Shown: positions 8,822 to 18,920, counted from the first letter of the stretch. The stretch: DNA of 64,000 nt from an uncultured Pelagibacteraceae bacterium (GCA_902593285.1 CACJHW010000001.1:242975-306974); one strand, 5' to 3'. Notes: generated from the sequence alone by a model not told the origin. Translations and numbers: made by a program.

Positions 8822-10008
8822 TTTGTAGAAGATTTTTCTTTAATACCTTCTAGGAGTTTTAAGCATTTTTTTAATTCATCTAAAATTATAAATTCATCAA
8901 TTTTATGAGCTTGTTCAATCGAACCAGGACCACACACAACTGTACTAATACCTATTTCCTGAAATAGACCTGCTTCAGTTCCAAAAGAAACAACTTGCCT
9001 TGAGTTATCCCCTGTTAAGCTTGAAATTAATTCACATGCATCTGATTTACTCTTTCTATCAAATCCAATTATTTCTCCTATAATATTTTTTTCAATTGAA
9101 GCATTAGGAAAAATTTTTTTCATATCTGGAAGCAAAACTTCATTTACATATTTATCTATTTCCTGATTTAAAAATACACCATCTTCTTTTACAACAGGCC
9201 TTGTTTCCCAGTTAACATGACATTTATCTGCAATTACATTATGAGCTATTCCCCCAAATATTCCTCCTATAGATAATGTTGAATGTGGAGGATCAAATAT
9301 AGAGTCTTTAGGTTCTCTCTCTTTAAGTCTTTCTCTTAATTCCATTAATTTATTCACATATCTTGATGCGTACTCAACTGCGCTTACACCTTTATGAGGT
9401 GCTGAACTATGTCCTGCTAAACCTCTAAAATGTGTTGTATATTCATAACATCCTTTATGTGCATCAATAATCTTCATGTTAGTAGGTTCGCCAACAATAC
9501 AAATACCATCTTTAATATTTCTTCTTTTTAACTCTTCAATTAAAATTGGTGCACCTATACAAGCTGTTTCTTCATCAAATGTAAAAGAAAAATGAATATC
9601 TCTATCTAAATTAGATTTTGAATAAATTGGTGCATATGCCAAAGTACATGCAATAAAACCCTTCATATCACATGAACCTCTTCCATATAATTTATCATCC
9701 TTAATTGTTGCAGTAAAAGGGTCTGAGCTCCAACCCTTTGAGACCGGGACAACATCCGTATGACCTGATAAAATTATAGGTTTTTTATTGTTTGAACTTT
9801 TAGCTTTTAGAGTTGCGAATAGATTTACTCTTTTTTTTTCATCATCATAAGTTCTAAAAGAGGTAGCACCTAATTTTTTTAAGATATCGTCACAATAATC
9901 AATTAAAGCTGTATTATCTTCCCCTGATATAGTTTTAAAACTAATTAGATCTGTCAAAATTTTAACAGAATTTTTAAATAAAAGATCTGAATTATTTTCT
10001 GTACTCAT
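8818..10008 (-). CDS. argE: Acetylornithine deacetylase-type M20 metallohydrolase
   Basis: M20 peptidase family, ArgE branch. Metal and catalytic residues are present: SGHTDVVP (His83), GSCDMKG (Asp114), FDEET (Glu146/147) and VGEP (Glu174). The dimerisation domain begins near HKGCYEY. The length of 396 residues is typical. It would remove acetyl groups from N-acetylornithine or a similar N-acyl amino acid in the cytoplasm. The sequence AGGAAAAT just before the ATG is a good ribosome-binding site. Its neighbour is the amine catabolism pair on the opposite strand, so a catabolic rather than biosynthetic acyl-amino-acid hydrolase is possible. Confidence 0.88.
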   Translation of the reverse strand: MSTENNSDLLFKNSVKILTDLISFKTISGEDNTALIDYCDDILKKLGATSFRTYDDEKKRVNLFATLKAKSSNNKKPIILSGHTDVVPVSKGWSSDPFTATIKDDKLYGRGSCDMKGFIACTLAYAPIYSKSNLDRDIHFSFTFDEETACIGAPILIEELKRRNIKDGICIVGEPTNMKIIDAHKGCYEYTTHFRGLAGHSSAPHKGVSAVEYASRYVNKLMELRERLKEREPKDSIFDPPHSTLSIGGIFGGIAHNVIADKCHVNWETRPVVKEDGVFLNQEIDKYVNEVLLPDMKKIFPNASIEKNIIGEIIGFDRKSKSDACELISSLTGDNSRQVVSFGTEAGLFQEIGISTVVCGPGSIEQAHKIDEFIILDELKKCLKLLEGIKEKSSTN

Positions 10009-10035
10009 ATTTTCCTTCCATTATATATTAAATAT

Positions 10036-10377
10036 ATGAAAGAACAAATTACCTACGATGTATTCGATAAAGTTGATATTAGAGTCGGAACAGTTATTTC
10101 AGTAAAAAAAAATGAAAAAGCTAGAAAACCTTCTTTAGTTATTGAAGTAGATTTTGGAAAAGAAATTGGAATTAGACAATCTTCTGCCCAAATTACCCAT
10201 TATTATAATGAGGAAAATCTTAAAGGAAAACAAGTAATAGGTGTTTGTAATTTTCCAGAAAAAAATATAGCTGGCGTAGTTTCTCAAGTACTTATTCTTG
10301 GCTCAATAGACAAGGAGGGTAAAGTAATTTTGGTCCATCCATCTCAAAAATCTGAGAATGGCTTACCTATTGCATAG
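10036..10377 (+). CDS. csaA: CsaA-like tRNA-binding domain protein
   Basis: A 113-residue stand-alone EMAP-II/OB-fold tRNA-binding domain. Diagnostic blocks are FDKVDIRVGTV near the N-terminus, IRQSSAQITHYY and KQVIGVCNFP in the middle, and the VLILG segment. CsaA homologues have been described as export chaperones or tRNA-binding proteins; the physiological role is not settled. It opens a long co-directional run (CsaA, LysE-type, aconitase and envelope genes), with the next start 2 bases after its stop. Confidence 0.9.
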   Translation: MKEQITYDVFDKVDIRVGTVISVKKNEKARKPSLVIEVDFGKEIGIRQSSAQITHYYNEENLKGKQVIGVCNFPEKNIAGVVSQVLILGSIDKEGKVILVHPSQKSENGLPIA

Positions 10378-10379
10378 AA

Positions 10380-10973
10380 ATGCATCCAGAAATTCTATCG
10401 ATAACTTTATTTGGAATTGTAGCCGCTTATTCTCCAGGGCCAAATAATTTTGTAGCATTTTATTCTGGATTTAATTTTGGTATTACAAGAACTCTCCCAC
10501 ATATAATCGGAGTTACTTTAGGTTTCCCATTTTTATTATTATGTGTCGCTTTAGGATTAATAAACGTTTTTAAACTTTATCCATTAATTCAAGAAATATT
10601 AAAGTATCTTGGAACATTATTTTTAATTTATTTAGCCTATAAAATCTCTTTCTCCAATTCACAAAACCAAGAAAATAAAAATAAGAATCCAGTAAAATTT
10701 ATAGAAACATTTATTTTTCAATTTTTAAATCCAAAAGCTGTAATTGCATCGATTATAATTGTATCAACATATATTAAAGTAGGCGAAAATTTTGTAAGCT
10801 ATACGACTCAAATTGTTATATTAGCTTTGTTAGTTTCGGTAACCAGTATTACATTATGGACATTTTTAGGTAAATTCTTTAGGAAATTCGCGACAAATCA
10901 GAAATTTATTAATTATTTTAATTATGTTATGTCACTGCTTCTTTTATTAAGCATATTAACTTTTTATTTATAA
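10380..10973 (+). CDS. LysE/RhtB-family amino-acid exporter
   Basis: A 197-residue inner-membrane protein with about six hydrophobic segments. The N-terminal signature AYSPGPNNFVAFYSGFNFG is the RhtB/LysE family motif (the PGP is typical), and FQFLNPKA occurs mid-protein as usual. It probably exports an amino acid or derivative; the substrate is not predictable. It starts 2 bases after csaA and ends 1 base before the aconitase start, so it is embedded in that operon. Confidence 0.88.
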   Translation: MHPEILSITLFGIVAAYSPGPNNFVAFYSGFNFGITRTLPHIIGVTLGFPFLLLCVALGLINVFKLYPLIQEILKYLGTLFLIYLAYKISFSNSQNQENKNKNPVKFIETFIFQFLNPKAVIASIIIVSTYIKVGENFVSYTTQIVILALLVSVTSITLWTFLGKFFRKFATNQKFINYFNYVMSLLLLLSILTFYL

Positions 10974-10974
10974 C

Positions 10975-13644
10975 ATGAAACCAGGAAATAAAAATTCTTA
11001 TAATTCATTAAAAAAAATTTCAATAGATAGTAAAGATTTTAAATATTACTCTTTACTTGAAGCAGAAAAGAATGGTCTGGATGGCATAAGTAAACTTCCT
11101 AAATCTCTAAAGGTTTTGCTAGAAAATTTACTAAGATACGAAGATGACTTGAGTGTTACTAAATTTCAAATAGAAGCTATCAAGAATTGGCTCAAAACAA
11201 AAAAATCTAAAACTGAAATTGCTTATAGACCCGCAAGAGTCTTGCTTCAAGATTATACAGGAATACCTGCAGTTGCAGATCTAGCTGCAATGCGAGAAGC
11301 GGTAAAAGATAAAAATAAAGATCCTAATACTATTAACCCATTATCCGCTGTTGATCTTGTTATCGATCATTCGGTACAAGTAGATCAGTCTGCTAAACCA
11401 GATTCTTTTGAAAAAAATGTTGATATAGAATTTGAAAGAAATGGTGAGAGATATTCTTTTTTAAAATGGGGGCAGCAGGCATTTGATAATTTTAGAATAG
11501 TTCCACCAGGAACAGGAATTTGCCACCAAGTAAATCTAGAATATTTGTCAAAAGTTGTTTGGTCAGAGGAGTTTGAAGGAGATAAATATTTATTCCCAGA
11601 TACTTTAGTTGGAACAGATAGTCATACAACAATGGTTAATGGTTTATCAGTTTTAGGTTGGGGTGTTGGTGGAATCGAGGCTGAAGCAGGTATGTTAGGT
11701 CAGCCAATATCAATGTTAATACCTGAAGTTATCGGTTTTGAGATGAAAAATAAAATGCCAGAAGGAACCACTGCAACTGATTTGGTATTAACTGTTGTTA
11801 AAATGTTAAGAGATAAAGGAGTTGTAGGTAAATTTGTTGAATTTTATGGAGAAGGTTTAAAAAATTTAACACTTGCGGATAGAGCAACAATTGCAAACAT
11901 GGCGCCAGAATATGGTGCAACTTGTGGCTTTTTTCCTATCGATGAAGAGACATTGAAGTATTTAAAATTTTCAGGAAGAGATCAACATACAGTCAACATT
12001 GTTGAAAAATATGCTAAAGAACAAGGATTATGGGCAAGTAATGAAATAGAATTTACTGACATTATATCTTTAGATATGTCCACAGTTGTACCAACTATTT
12101 CAGGACCTAAAAGACCTCAAGACAAAGTTCTTTTAACAGATGCTCCAAGTTCGTTTCAAAAAGTATTGCAGGAAGCTACAAATAAAAATGAAAAGTCAAT
12201 TTCAAAAGTATCAAATACAGATTATGAAATTAAAGATGGCTCAATATTAATTGCTGCAATAACCTCTTGCACGAACACTTCTAATCCAAATGTCTTAATT
12301 GGGGCTGGACTATTAGCTAAAAAAGCTATTGAAAAAGGTTTGGAGGTTAAACCTTGGGTAAAAACTTCTTTAGCGCCTGGATCTCAAGTAGTTACAGACT
12401 ATTTGGCAAAAGCTGGATTAAACACTTATTTAGATCAGCTTGGCTTTAATTTAGTTGGTTATGGCTGCACAACTTGTATTGGAAATTCAGGACCGCTTCC
12501 AGAAAATATTGTAGAAGCGATCCAAAAAGAAAATATTTATGCAGTTTCAGTTTTATCAGGAAATAGAAATTTCGAGGGAAGAATTTCCCCACATATAAAA
12601 GCTAACTATTTGGCCTCGCCTCCACTTGTTGTTGCATATGCAATAGCTGGGCATATGGAAGTTGATTTGTACAAAGATCCATTAGGAAAAGATAAAGAAG
12701 GAAAAGATGTATTTTTAAAAAATATTTGGCCTTCAAATAAAGAGATAGAAGAAACTTTAAAAGATTCACTCAATGCTGAGATGTTTATACAAAGATACTC
12801 AAATGTTTCAGAGGGCCCAACTCAGTGGCAAAAAATTAAAACTGATAAAAGCAGTATCTATAATTGGGATGATGGATCAACATATGTAAAAAAACCTCCG
12901 TTTTTTGACTCGTTACCAGATAAACCAGAAGGATTTAAAGAAATTAAGGATGCAAGACCATTATTAATTTTAGGTGATATGGTTACAACTGATCATATAT
13001 CCCCAGCTGGTAGTATTCAAAAGGATAGTCCAACCGGCGAATACTTTATGGAACATCAAATTTTGCCAAAAGATTATAACTCTTATGGATCAAGAAGAGG
13101 AAATCATGAAGTTATGATGCGAGGAACCTTTGCAAATATTAGAATTAGAAATGAAATGGCTCCTGGAACGGAAGGTGGTTTTACAAAGTTATATCCAGAA
13201 GAAAAAGTCCTTCCTATCTATGATGCAGTAGTTGAGTATAAAAAAAGAGGAACAGATTTAGTTGTAATTGGTGGAAAGGAGTATGGAACTGGATCATCTA
13301 GAGATTGGGCAGCCAAAGGAACAAAATTGTTAGGTATAAAAGCAGTGATTGCTGAGAGTTTTGAAAGAATACATCGATCTAATTTGATTGGAATGGGAAT
13401 ACTACCATTACAATTTATTAATGATGTTAATAGAAAAAATCTTAAATTAATTGGTTCTGAATTAATTAGCATTATAAATATAGAAAAGGGCATTAATCCT
13501 TCAGATGAAGTAACTGTTGAAATTAAATATGCCTCCAGTGAAATAAAAAAAATTAAAACTTTATGCAGAATTGATACAAAAAATGAATTAGAGTATTATA
13601 AAAATGGAGGTATTCTGCAGTACGTTTTAAGAAACATGATTTAA
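10975..13644 (+). CDS. acnA: Aconitate hydratase A
   Basis: Monomeric AcnA/IRP-type aconitase of 889 residues that interconverts citrate and isocitrate in the TCA cycle. The three [4Fe-4S] ligands are Cys432 in TSCTNTSNP and Cys498 and Cys501 in GYGCTTCIGNSG. Other landmarks are DHSVQVD, VGTDSHTTMVNGL and the C-terminal swivel-domain motif GKEYGTGSSRDWAAKG. Length matches the family. It is tightly packed between the LysE-type gene and a YfgM-like gene (2-base gap), with no sign of truncation. Confidence 0.97.
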   Translation: MKPGNKNSYNSLKKISIDSKDFKYYSLLEAEKNGLDGISKLPKSLKVLLENLLRYEDDLSVTKFQIEAIKNWLKTKKSKTEIAYRPARVLLQDYTGIPAVADLAAMREAVKDKNKDPNTINPLSAVDLVIDHSVQVDQSAKPDSFEKNVDIEFERNGERYSFLKWGQQAFDNFRIVPPGTGICHQVNLEYLSKVVWSEEFEGDKYLFPDTLVGTDSHTTMVNGLSVLGWGVGGIEAEAGMLGQPISMLIPEVIGFEMKNKMPEGTTATDLVLTVVKMLRDKGVVGKFVEFYGEGLKNLTLADRATIANMAPEYGATCGFFPIDEETLKYLKFSGRDQHTVNIVEKYAKEQGLWASNEIEFTDIISLDMSTVVPTISGPKRPQDKVLLTDAPSSFQKVLQEATNKNEKSISKVSNTDYEIKDGSILIAAITSCTNTSNPNVLIGAGLLAKKAIEKGLEVKPWVKTSLAPGSQVVTDYLAKAGLNTYLDQLGFNLVGYGCTTCIGNSGPLPENIVEAIQKENIYAVSVLSGNRNFEGRISPHIKANYLASPPLVVAYAIAGHMEVDLYKDPLGKDKEGKDVFLKNIWPSNKEIEETLKDSLNAEMFIQRYSNVSEGPTQWQKIKTDKSSIYNWDDGSTYVKKPPFFDSLPDKPEGFKEIKDARPLLILGDMVTTDHISPAGSIQKDSPTGEYFMEHQILPKDYNSYGSRRGNHEVMMRGTFANIRIRNEMAPGTEGGFTKLYPEEKVLPIYDAVVEYKKRGTDLVVIGGKEYGTGSSRDWAAKGTKLLGIKAVIAESFERIHRSNLIGMGILPLQFINDVNRKNLKLIGSELISIINIEKGINPSDEVTVEIKYASSEIKKIKTLCRIDTKNELEYYKNGGILQYVLRNMI

Positions 13645-13646
13645 TT

Positions 13647-14291
13647 ATGGACGAAGATTTATCAATTATAAATACCAATACTAGAAATGAAAAAATTAAG
13701 AATTTTTTTGTAAATAATAAAAATAAAATAATATCAGGTGTAATAATTTTAATAATTATTATAGTAGGTGTTTTTAGTTACGATAAATATTTAATTAATA
13801 AAAAAAAAGATATCTCAGATAGTTATAATTCAATAATCATTGATTTTTCAGAAAAAACAAAAGATAAAACAGCTAGCAGTCTGATTGAAATTATAAAAAA
13901 GAAAGATCCAACTTATTCACCTCTATCACTTTATTTTATTATTGATAATAATCTTGTAAGTGATCAATTCAAAATCAATTCATTGTTTGATATATTGATT
14001 AAGGATACTTCATTAGACAGTGAGATTAACAACTTAATTATATACAAGAAGGCACTCTACAATGTAGATAATGCTCAAGAAAGCGATCTTCTAAATATGT
14101 TAAATCCACTGATCAATTCAAAAAGTATCTGGAAATCACATTCTTTATATTTAATGGCTGAATATTTTTATTCAAATAATCAAAAACAAAAAGCTAAAGA
14201 ATTTTTCAATCAAATTTTAACTTTAGAAAATTCAAATCCAGATATAAGGCTTCAAGCAGAGAAAAGATTAAACAGAGACTTGAGTGAATAA
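13647..14291 (+). CDS. YfgM-like membrane-anchored TPR protein
   Basis: A 214-residue protein with one transmembrane segment near residues 27-46 (short cytoplasmic N-terminus), then a soluble helical domain ending in a TPR-like stretch (LYLMAEYFYSNNQKQKAKEFFNQIL). The topology, size and the adjacent downstream BamB-like gene match the YfgM/ancillary SecYEG subunit family, which is commonly placed beside bamB. The likely role is help with protein traffic at the inner-membrane translocon. Sequence identity to YfgM is weak by eye, so the call rests on architecture and synteny. Its stop overlaps the GTG start of the next gene by 8 bases. Confidence 0.75.
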   Translation: MDEDLSIINTNTRNEKIKNFFVNNKNKIISGVIILIIIIVGVFSYDKYLINKKKDISDSYNSIIIDFSEKTKDKTASSLIEIIKKKDPTYSPLSLYFIIDNNLVSDQFKINSLFDILIKDTSLDSEINNLIIYKKALYNVDNAQESDLLNMLNPLINSKSIWKSHSLYLMAEYFYSNNQKQKAKEFFNQILTLENSNPDIRLQAEKRLNRDLSE

Positions 14292-15582
14292 ATTAATTTT
14301 TACTTTAATTGTATTATTTTTTTTTAACAACTGTTCATTTAACGAAAACTCCAGAATTTGGAAAAATAAAGAAAATAAATTAGAAACAGAAAAAAAAATA
14401 ACAAAAGTTTTTGCAGAAGAAAATGAAAGTGTTTCAGAATTTAATCCAGATTTAAAATTAAATCTATCATCAATAAAAATAAATAATAAAAAAAATCACA
14501 ACCTAAATGACTTAGGTTTACAAAATTACAAAGGTGAATTCACAAAGATTGGTAACTTCAAATTTTCAAAGTTAGAGGAACTCAATCAATTAGATTTCAA
14601 ACCGATTTTTTTGAACGATGGAATAATATTTTTTGATAAAAAGGGTACTATTATAAGGTATGACAATAATCAGAAAGTTATTTGGAAAAAAAACCACTAT
14701 TCAAAAGCTGAAAAGAAATTAAAACCAAAGCTTAATTTTTTAGTAGAGGGTCAAAATCTTTTAGTGGCCGATAATATATCAAAATATTATTCCTTGAATG
14801 TTAGCACTGGAGAACTAAATTGGTCAAAAAATAATGATTATCCATTTAATTCAAATATTAAAAAGCATAAAGATAAAATATTTGTTGTCGATTATAAAAA
14901 TACTTTGAGATGTTATAAAATTAAAGATGGTTCTGAATGCTGGTATTTAAAAACTGATGATTCATTCACAATTTCAAATATTAAATACTCTTTAATTATC
15001 TTAGACAATGATGTTGTTTTTAGTAACTCCATAGGAGACATTACCGCTGTTGATATTGAAACTGGTCTAATTACTTGGCAAGTAACTACACAGAGTAGTT
15101 CAATAACAAATGAAACTTATAATTTTAAAACTTCTAAATTAGTATCAGATGGAAATTCAATATTTTTTTCTAATAATAAAAACCAATTTTATTCAATTGA
15201 TTTTAAAACAGGTACTACTAATTGGATAAACGAAGTTAATTCAAATATTCAACCTATATTAGTTGGAAGTCTAATTTTAACAATTTCAAATGAAGGTTAT
15301 TTATATTTAATTGATAAAGACAAAGGCAATATAGTTAGAATTACGGATCTATTTCTGAATTACAAATCAGAAAAAAGAAAAAACATTTATCCTATTGGTT
15401 TTGTGATTGGTGACAAAAATTTATTTTTAACTAATTCAGATGGCAAAATAATAATAGCTAAGATCGAAGATGGAAAAATAATAAAAATTGAAAAAGTTTC
15501 TGGTGGATTAGTCTCTGAACCATTTATATTTAATAACAATTTATATTTAGTGAGAAATGGTTCAATTTTACAATATAACTAA
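14284..15582 (+). CDS. bamB: BamB-like outer-membrane assembly lipoprotein (PQQ beta-propeller)
   Basis: The protein starts with GTG at 14284, inside the preceding gene. Residues 1-16 form a signal peptide and Cys17 (FFFNNC) is a plausible lipidation site, although the lipobox is non-canonical. The body contains repeated PQQ-propeller strands, with G-x-x-x-W elements (GELNWSK, GLITWQV, GTTNWINE). The family role is scaffold of the BAM complex that folds outer-membrane proteins. The usual downstream gene der/engA is absent here; a cupin-like gene follows after 2 bases. High lysine/asparagine content lowers similarity, but domain layout and the YfgM-like neighbour support the call. Confidence 0.8.
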   Translation: MNKLIFTLIVLFFFNNCSFNENSRIWKNKENKLETEKKITKVFAEENESVSEFNPDLKLNLSSIKINNKKNHNLNDLGLQNYKGEFTKIGNFKFSKLEELNQLDFKPIFLNDGIIFFDKKGTIIRYDNNQKVIWKKNHYSKAEKKLKPKLNFLVEGQNLLVADNISKYYSLNVSTGELNWSKNNDYPFNSNIKKHKDKIFVVDYKNTLRCYKIKDGSECWYLKTDDSFTISNIKYSLIILDNDVVFSNSIGDITAVDIETGLITWQVTTQSSSITNETYNFKTSKLVSDGNSIFFSNNKNQFYSIDFKTGTTNWINEVNSNIQPILVGSLILTISNEGYLYLIDKDKGNIVRITDLFLNYKSEKRKNIYPIGFVIGDKNLFLTNSDGKIIIAKIEDGKIIKIEKVSGGLVSEPFIFNNNLYLVRNGSILQYN

Positions 15583-15584
15583 AC

Positions 15585-16016
15585 ATGTTCCTAAAATTTT
15601 TAGAAAAGATTGGAAGAAAAAAAGTTGTATTAGATAGAGGACCTTCACATCCTAATTTTAAAGAAGCAAAGCCTTGGATGAACCGTTACTATATTTTAAT
15701 GAGGCATCGACCTAAATGGTTTCCATTCAATATATTAATTCATGAGATGCTAGCAGATGATCATGGAGAAGGAGTTCATAATCACACATTTCCTTATATC
15801 ACTATAATTTTAAGAGGCGGTTATTGGGAAACATTAAGCACTGGTAAGTTTTGGCGTCCACCAGGGTATGTTGGATTTAGATCAGCGAATAATTTGCATC
15901 GAGTAGATTTGGAACCAGGAACTAAACCATTAACTTTATTTATCTCAGGTCCATTTGGGCTAAGGAAAGGACCAAGATCAGAGTATGGTATCGACTTTAA
16001 AACTAAAAAAAATTGA
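15585..16016 (+). CDS. Small cupin-like protein, function unknown
   Basis: A 143-residue soluble protein. EGVHNHTFPY (His pair near residues 65-67), GGYWETL, then PPGYVGF and NLHRVDLEPG resemble the two cupin motifs. These could give three metal-binding histidines, with HRV supplying the last. Similar small proteins are annotated as cysteine-dioxygenase-fold or cupin hypotheticals. No reaction can be assigned. It sits between the BamB-like gene and zapE, and its TGA stop shares one base with the ATG of zapE, so expression is coupled. Confidence 0.6.
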   Translation: MFLKFLEKIGRKKVVLDRGPSHPNFKEAKPWMNRYYILMRHRPKWFPFNILIHEMLADDHGEGVHNHTFPYITIILRGGYWETLSTGKFWRPPGYVGFRSANNLHRVDLEPGTKPLTLFISGPFGLRKGPRSEYGIDFKTKKN

Positions 16017-17071
16017 TGCCAAAAAAATTTGAAAAAGAATTCATATCTTATTGTGAAAATCAAAATTTAGAAGTTAATCCTAATCAAATCGAAGTTCTTA
16101 AAAAATTAGATGATTACCATAATAGTAATTACAAATCATTTTTTACAAAATTATTTTCCAAACAAATAAATAAAAAAGGATTTTATTTATATGGTGGTGT
16201 AGGGGTTGGTAAAACAATGATTTTAAACTTTTTTTATGATCATCTTCAAGAAAAAAAAATAAAAAAACATTTTAATGAATTTATGTTAGGTTTTCATGAT
16301 TTTGTCCATGAGCAAAAAGAAAAAAATGAGGAAAATGTAATCAATCAATTTGTTAAAAATTTAAAATCAAAAGCTTCATTAGTTTATTTCGATGAGTTCC
16401 AAGTAACAAACATTGTTGATGCAATGATTTTAGGAAAACTATTTGAACAAATATTTAAAGAAGATATTAAAATTATTCTTACTTCAAACACTAAAATTTC
16501 AGAACTTTATAAAGAAGGTCTTCAACGTGAACAATTTATGCCTTTTATAAAAATAATGGAAGATCAATCAATCGAGTATGAATTAAAAATTGAGGATGAT
16601 TATAGAAAATCTAATAATAATCAAGAACAAAGATATTTTTTTCCACTTAATCAAGAAACCAATTTTAAGATTAACAAATTTTTTAGAACTATAACAAAGG
16701 ATAAAAAACAATCTTCAATAAAAATTAATGTGAAGGGAAGAGAATTTAGAATAGAAAACTTTTACGAGGGAATTATTAGATGTGACTTTAATCAACTTTG
16801 TGATCAAAATTTAGGAGCGGAGGATTATTTAGAAATTATTAAAAACTGTAAATTTATGGTAATAGATCAAATACCTCAATTTAATGATATAAATTCAAAT
16901 CAACAACAACGTTTTATCACTTTGTTAGATGTAATTTATGATAAAAATATTTCATTAGCAGTTTCAGCTGATCTAAATTTAGATCAATTTACCTCTTCAA
17001 GATTGCTAGAAAAACCATTTAAACGAACCATTAGTCGTTTGTATGAGCTTACATCGAAGGAGTATAATTAA
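16016..17071 (+). CDS. zapE: ZapE/AFG1-family ATPase
   Basis: AFG1-like P-loop ATPase. Walker A is GGVGVGKT at about residues 60-67, Walker B is LVYFDEFQVT, and the sensor region follows (IILTSNT). Family members act in cell division under stress (ZapE) or, in mitochondria, in handling of membrane proteins. I place the start at ATG 16016 rather than the in-frame TTG at 16013, because the ATG overlaps the upstream stop in TGATG fashion; this gives 351 residues. The C-terminal ETNF-FFRTITK and RLYELTSKEY segments are family-typical. It ends TAATG, sharing one base with yjbQ. Confidence 0.92.
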   Translation: MPKKFEKEFISYCENQNLEVNPNQIEVLKKLDDYHNSNYKSFFTKLFSKQINKKGFYLYGGVGVGKTMILNFFYDHLQEKKIKKHFNEFMLGFHDFVHEQKEKNEENVINQFVKNLKSKASLVYFDEFQVTNIVDAMILGKLFEQIFKEDIKIILTSNTKISELYKEGLQREQFMPFIKIMEDQSIEYELKIEDDYRKSNNNQEQRYFFPLNQETNFKINKFFRTITKDKKQSSIKINVKGREFRIENFYEGIIRCDFNQLCDQNLGAEDYLEIIKNCKFMVIDQIPQFNDINSNQQQRFITLLDVIYDKNISLAVSADLNLDQFTSSRLLEKPFKRTISRLYELTSKEYN

Positions 17072-17490
17072 TGAAACAAGAATTTTTTAATCTTCAAATT
17101 AAGACTAATGGTCAAAAGTTATATGAGTTTACTAATGATACAATTGATTGGATTGGTCAAAAAAACTTTAAAAATGGTATTCTTAATTTAAGTATTCAGC
17201 ACACAAGCGCCTCATTAATTGTTCAAGAAAATGCAGATCCAGATGTACAAACAGATTTAATAAATTATTTTGATAAATTAGCTCCTATGGATAACAAACT
17301 ATATGTTCATACCACGGAGGGAAAAGATGATATGCCCGCACATATTAAATCCGCATTAACAAATAATCAAATTTCTCTAAGTGTGAAAGATAGTGAGTTG
17401 TTGCTTGGAACTTGGCAGGGCATATATTTATTTGAACACAGATTAGAGCCTCAAAAAAGAACTATAATTCATCATTTTATTGGGGAATAA
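17071..17490 (+). CDS. YjbQ family (UPF0047) protein
   Basis: A 139-residue YjbQ/UPF0047 protein. Family hallmarks are LSIQHTSASLIVQENADPDV, HTTEGKDDMPAHIKSAL and GTWQGIYLFEHR, which carry the conserved histidines. Members have weak thiamine-phosphate-synthase activity reported in vitro, but the physiological role is unclear. The start overlaps the zapE stop (TAATG) with GGAG 8 bases before. It converges on the photolyase gene with only 8 bases between stops. Confidence 0.9.
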   Translation: MKQEFFNLQIKTNGQKLYEFTNDTIDWIGQKNFKNGILNLSIQHTSASLIVQENADPDVQTDLINYFDKLAPMDNKLYVHTTEGKDDMPAHIKSALTNNQISLSVKDSELLLGTWQGIYLFEHRLEPQKRTIIHHFIGE

Positions 17491-17498
17491 AATTAAAT

Positions 17499-18920
17499 TT
17501 ATTTTTTCTTCAAAGATTGAAACGCTTCAAGAGCTGCAGCTCTAGCTTTTTTATGAACAACAATAGGGCTCGGGTAATCTTTGCCAATAATTGTTTTTAT
17601 TGCTTCTTGATATTTTAATTCCATTTCCCATGGTTTATGAATAAATTTATTTGGAACATTTTTAAGTTCAGGAACCCATTTTTTTACATAATTGCCTTCT
17701 TTATCAAATTTTTCACCCTGAAGTATTGGATTAAATATTCTGAAATAAGGTGCTGCATCTGCACCACAGCCAGCAACCCATTGCCATTGAGCAACATTAT
17801 TTGCTTTGTTAAAATCTAGTAGACAATTTCTAAAATGCTTCTCACCTTCAGTCCAATTAATTCTCAAGTGTTTGACTAAAAATGAACCAACAACCATTCT
17901 TATTCTATTATGCATCCATCCAGTCTCATATAATTCTCTCATACCTGCATCGACAATAGGATAACCGGTCATTCCTTTTTTCCATGCTTTTAAGAATTTC
18001 TCATTTTTTACCCAAGGGAATTTATCAAATTCTTTTCTAAAATTTCCTTTTAAGAATTCAGGGAAATAATTAATTAAACTATGTGAAAACTCTCTCCAAC
18101 CAAGCTCATTAATATATTTTCTATAACCAATTCCTTTTGATTTAATTTCAGAACATTTTTTCCAAATACTGCTTACATGAATTTGGCCATGTTTGATGTA
18201 AGGAGATAATTTAGAAGTTCCTTCAACAGATGGTATATCTCGAGATGCTCCATAATCCTTAATTTTATTTTCAATTAAATTTTTAAGTATTTTTTTTGAG
18301 TCATTTTCTGAAACTTTCCAATATTTTTCAAATTTTTTATACCAATTTTTTTTTGGTAAAATATCCATTGGTTCAATACACTTTTTAAAATATGTAATCT
18401 TTTTTATTTTACTTTTAACAATATAATTTTTGCTTGGTGGTTGATTTAAATAAACTTGCTCCGCATTTCTCCAAAAAGGGGTAAACACTTTAAATGGAGT
18501 TCCATCATTTTTTGTTATCTCTTGAAATTCATTCAAAATATTTCCTTTGAAATATTTATAATTGATTTCATTTTTAATAAATAAGTCACGTATTTTTTTT
18601 CCTTTAGCTATAACATCTGGCTCATAAATTTTATTCCAATAAACTGAAAGCTTATCCTTTTTATTAAATTTAGAAAAAATTTCTAATTCATCACCCTTTA
18701 CTATTTCAAGATTAATTTTATAATCTGATAATTCTTTTTTTAAAGTTTCTAGAGATTTAAAAACCCACCATTTTTGAGCTTCTCTTTTGTTGTCAAAATC
18801 ATTATTATTATAAATATATAATGCAATTACATTATCATGATTTTGTGTTGCAAAAGATAAAGCAGGATTATTTTCAATTCTAAAATCCTCTCTTATCCAA
18901 AAAATACCTGTGCTACTCAT
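17499..18920 (-). CDS. phrB: Deoxyribodipyrimidine photolyase
   Basis: A 473-residue class-I photolyase/cryptochrome that repairs UV-induced pyrimidine dimers using FAD and light. The N-terminal antenna domain (GIFWIREDFRIENNPALS) occupies about residues 1-160. The C-terminal FAD domain contains GYPIVDAGMRELYETGWMHNR, the WQWVAGCGADAAPYFRIFNP block and NVAQWQW. The repair role suits a surface-ocean bacterium. It lies 4 bases downstream of the diaminopropionate ammonia-lyase-type gene and is probably the last gene of that operon. Confidence 0.96.
   Translation of the reverse strand: MSSTGIFWIREDFRIENNPALSFATQNHDNVIALYIYNNNDFDNKREAQKWWVFKSLETLKKELSDYKINLEIVKGDELEIFSKFNKKDKLSVYWNKIYEPDVIAKGKKIRDLFIKNEINYKYFKGNILNEFQEITKNDGTPFKVFTPFWRNAEQVYLNQPPSKNYIVKSKIKKITYFKKCIEPMDILPKKNWYKKFEKYWKVSENDSKKILKNLIENKIKDYGASRDIPSVEGTSKLSPYIKHGQIHVSSIWKKCSEIKSKGIGYRKYINELGWREFSHSLINYFPEFLKGNFRKEFDKFPWVKNEKFLKAWKKGMTGYPIVDAGMRELYETGWMHNRIRMVVGSFLVKHLRINWTEGEKHFRNCLLDFNKANNVAQWQWVAGCGADAAPYFRIFNPILQGEKFDKEGNYVKKWVPELKNVPNKFIHKPWEMELKYQEAIKTIIGKDYPSPIVVHKKARAAALEAFQSLKKK

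Noticed and set aside
14284..14291. Apparent frameshift between YfgM-like and BamB-like genes
   Set aside because: It is an 8-base overlap with a GTG start, and the downstream protein has its own signal peptide and Cys; two genes, not a broken one.
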